8,431 nucleotides of DNA from Clostridiales bacterium (lineage in GTDB: Bacteria > Bacillota > Clostridia > Oscillospirales > CAG-272): positions 1-8,431 of the forward strand of contig SFNW01000084.1 of NCBI GenBank assembly GCA_004554105.1, written 5' to 3'. A program made the translations under genes and the position numbers. The notes beneath the pieces were generated by a model. It was not told the origin of the DNA, did no database searches, and saw nothing but the letters and a program-made list of their open reading frames with translations. Below, piece after piece: positions 6,749 through 8,431 of the stretch. Numbering within the stretch: position 1 is the first letter of the stretch; every line of letters starts with the position of its first letter.

Positions 6749-8431
6749 GTGAAGAACGCAAAAACGCAAAGTCAGGTCAGAATTGACAGCTTTAAGAAAG
6801 AGAAAAAGTCGGCGCGCGGCGCAGCGTCGCGCGTCGGCAAGGTGTTCGGCTATATCTTCAGTGCGCTGGTCACGCTGATGCTCGTATGCCTTGTCACCGG
6901 CATCATTGTTGCCTGCGTATTCTCAATCTATGTCAGCAAATACATCGACCCGACCATCGACGAGACGCTTTTGGTGACGGGAAAAAGCGAGCAGACCACC
7001 AAAATATACTACTACGAGTTCACCGACCGCGAAAACCGCATCGGCACCGCTGTCGAGCTTGAGGACCAGCGCATCTACGGCGCGGAAAACAGCCTGTGGG
7101 CGTCCTATGACGAGATTCCAAGCTATCTTCGCGAGGCGTTTATTTCGATTGAGGACAAGCGTTTTATGACCCACAAGGGCGTGGACTGGCGAAGAACGGG
7201 CGGCGCTGTGCTCAACTTCTTTCTCGGCTTTGACGATTCCTCCTACGGCGGCTCGACCATTACGCAGCAGCTAATCAAAAACCTGACCGGCAAAAACGAG
7301 GCGACGATTCAGCGTAAGGTGCAGGAAATCCTCTGCGCACTGAACCTCGAAAAGATAAAGAGCAAAGAGGAGATTATCGAGCTTTACCTCAATATCGTGC
7401 CGCTCTCGCAGAACTGCATCGGCGTCCGCGCTGCGGCAAATACCTATTTCGGCAAGGAGCTGAGCGAGCTGACGCTTGCCGAGTGCGCGTCGCTTGCGTC
7501 AATCACGAAGTACCCCACGAAGTACGACCCGATTCAAAATCCCGAAAACAATATCAAACGCCGCAACGACGTTCTGCATGAGATGTTTTTGCAGGGAAAA
7601 ATCTCCGAAGAGGAATATAATCAGGCACTGGCGGAGGAGCTGCATCTGCGCGAGGATACCGACGAGAAGGCCGACAGCATCGACAGCAGCACGCGGCTCA
7701 ATTCTTGGTATGTCGACACGGTTGTTTGCGACGTGCGCGACGATTTGATGAAAAAATACAATATTTCGAGTGAGCTCGCGAGCAATCTGATCAATTCGGG
7801 CGGACTCAGCATCTACACGCTGATGGACCCCGACGTGCAGCGCGTCATGGAGGAGGTCTATGAGGACGAGAGCAGCTTCCCCGCAAGCACCGGCGGTATG
7901 CCGGCGCAGTCTGCGATGGCGGTCGTTGACCCCTATACCGGCGACCTGCTCGGCGTGGTCGGCGCGCGCGGCAAAAAGCAGGGCAACCTCGTGCTGAACT
8001 ATGCAACGCAGACACAGCGCGCTCCCGGTTCGTCCTTAAAGCCGCTGTCGGTCTATGCGCCGGCACTGGAGGAGGGCATTATCACCTACGGCAGCGTGGT
8101 TGACGACACGCCGCTGTGGTTTAACGGCAACACGCCGTATCCGAAGAACACGCCCGACGTTTATCGCGGGCTGACGACCATCAACAGCGCGGTCGAGCGC
8201 TCGGTCAACACCGTCGCCATGAAGGTGCTTGAAAAGCTGACCATTGACCGCTCCTACGACTACCTCAAAAATCGTCTCGGCTTTGATTATCTCGTCGACT
8301 ACGGCGAGGACAGCAGCGGCAGAGGCTACACCGACAAGGGTCTTGCCGCGCTTGCGCTCGGACAGCTCAACTTCGGTGTGACCGTGCGCGACATCGCGGC
8401 GGCGTATACCGTGTTCCCGAGCGGCGGCGTG
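6749..8431 (+). CDS. Class A penicillin-binding protein (PBP1a type), 3' end outside window
   Basis: Bifunctional peptidoglycan synthase at the cytoplasmic membrane: a glycosyltransferase (GT51) polymerises lipid II and a transpeptidase cross-links stem peptides; the latter is the beta-lactam target. The window holds 561 residues and the frame is still open at the edge. A basic cytoplasmic tail (1-32) precedes one membrane helix (about 33-62). GT51 domain: catalytic E135 in SIEDKRFMTHKGVDW, GGSTITQQLIKN (167-178), RKVQEILCALNLEK, then ELYLNIVPL and GVRAAANTYFGKEL. Transpeptidase domain: the SxxK nucleophile S428-K431 in APGSSLKP and the second motif S485-V486-N487. The KTG motif lies beyond the edge. 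The GTG start is supported by AAGAGG 6 bases upstream and by the basic tail before the helix. Such genes are named ponA, mrcA or pbpF in different species, so no symbol is given. It is divergent from the BofC-like gene. All visible catalytic residues are intact. Confidence 0.97.
   Translation, partial: MKNAKTQSQVRIDSFKKEKKSARGAASRVGKVFGYIFSALVTLMLVCLVTGIIVACVFSIYVSKYIDPTIDETLLVTGKSEQTTKIYYYEFTDRENRIGTAVELEDQRIYGAENSLWASYDEIPSYLREAFISIEDKRFMTHKGVDWRRTGGAVLNFFLGFDDSSYGGSTITQQLIKNLTGKNEATIQRKVQEILCALNLEKIKSKEEIIELYLNIVPLSQNCIGVRAAANTYFGKELSELTLAECASLASITKYPTKYDPIQNPENNIKRRNDVLHEMFLQGKISEEEYNQALAEELHLREDTDEKADSIDSSTRLNSWYVDTVVCDVRDDLMKKYNISSELASNLINSGGLSIYTLMDPDVQRVMEEVYEDESSFPASTGGMPAQSAMAVVDPYTGDLLGVVGARGKKQGNLVLNYATQTQRAPGSSLKPLSVYAPALEEGIITYGSVVDDTPLWFNGNTPYPKNTPDVYRGLTTINSAVERSVNTVAMKVLEKLTIDRSYDYLKNRLGFDYLVDYGEDSSGRGYTDKGLAALALGQLNFGVTVRDIAAAYTVFPSGGV

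Noticed and set aside
6923..7174. A 83-codon - strand frame and other short frames inside the PBP gene
   Set aside because: They lie within a continuous 561-codon PBP reading frame carrying GT51 and transpeptidase motifs, and have no features of their own.

Overview
The window is a chromosomal housekeeping segment of a GC-rich bacterium. Gene content points to a Bacillota/Clostridia lineage, and my best guess is an Oscillospirales-like gut clostridium. The grounds are a murB-whiA-dnaE gene order typical of clostridia, a short MurB of the Bacillus/Staphylococcus type, a WhiA protein, a BofC-C-terminal-like anchored protein and a Firmicutes-style class A PBP. Codon third positions are mostly G/C, and the TTA, CTA and TCA codons are almost absent. 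The taxonomic placement is inference; no rRNA is present to test it.

Layout. Positions 1-6273 hold four co-directional genes on the + strand with almost no space between them: tyrS (3' part only, 1-960), murB (978-1907), whiA (1907-2791, start overlapping the murB stop) and dnaE (2812-6273). Gaps are 17, -1 and 20 bases, with no terminator or internal promoter visible, so they are probably one transcription unit that begins upstream of the window. A small - strand gene (6274-6651) follows, whose stop codon directly abuts the dnaE stop. It encodes a membrane-anchored protein with a BofC-C-terminal-like domain. A 97-base divergent intergenic region (6652-6748) separates it from a + strand class A penicillin-binding protein gene (6749-8431), which runs off the right edge before the end of its transpeptidase domain.

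How the genes relate. tyrS supplies charged tRNA-Tyr. murB makes UDP-MurNAc for peptidoglycan, and the class A PBP polymerises and cross-links that peptidoglycan. whiA is a DNA-binding protein linked to division, chromosome segregation and differentiation. dnaE is a DNA polymerase III alpha subunit. The segment therefore joins replication, cell-wall precursor synthesis and wall assembly.

No stretch over 300 bases lacks a gene. I saw no tRNA, rRNA, CRISPR, insertion sequence, attachment site or phage gene, and I found no convincing undescribed system. The points most worth a second look are the compact murB-whiA junction, where the rapZ and yvcK genes often found in such clusters are absent; the abutting convergent pair dnaE / BofC-like gene; and that gene's divergent pairing with a PBP.
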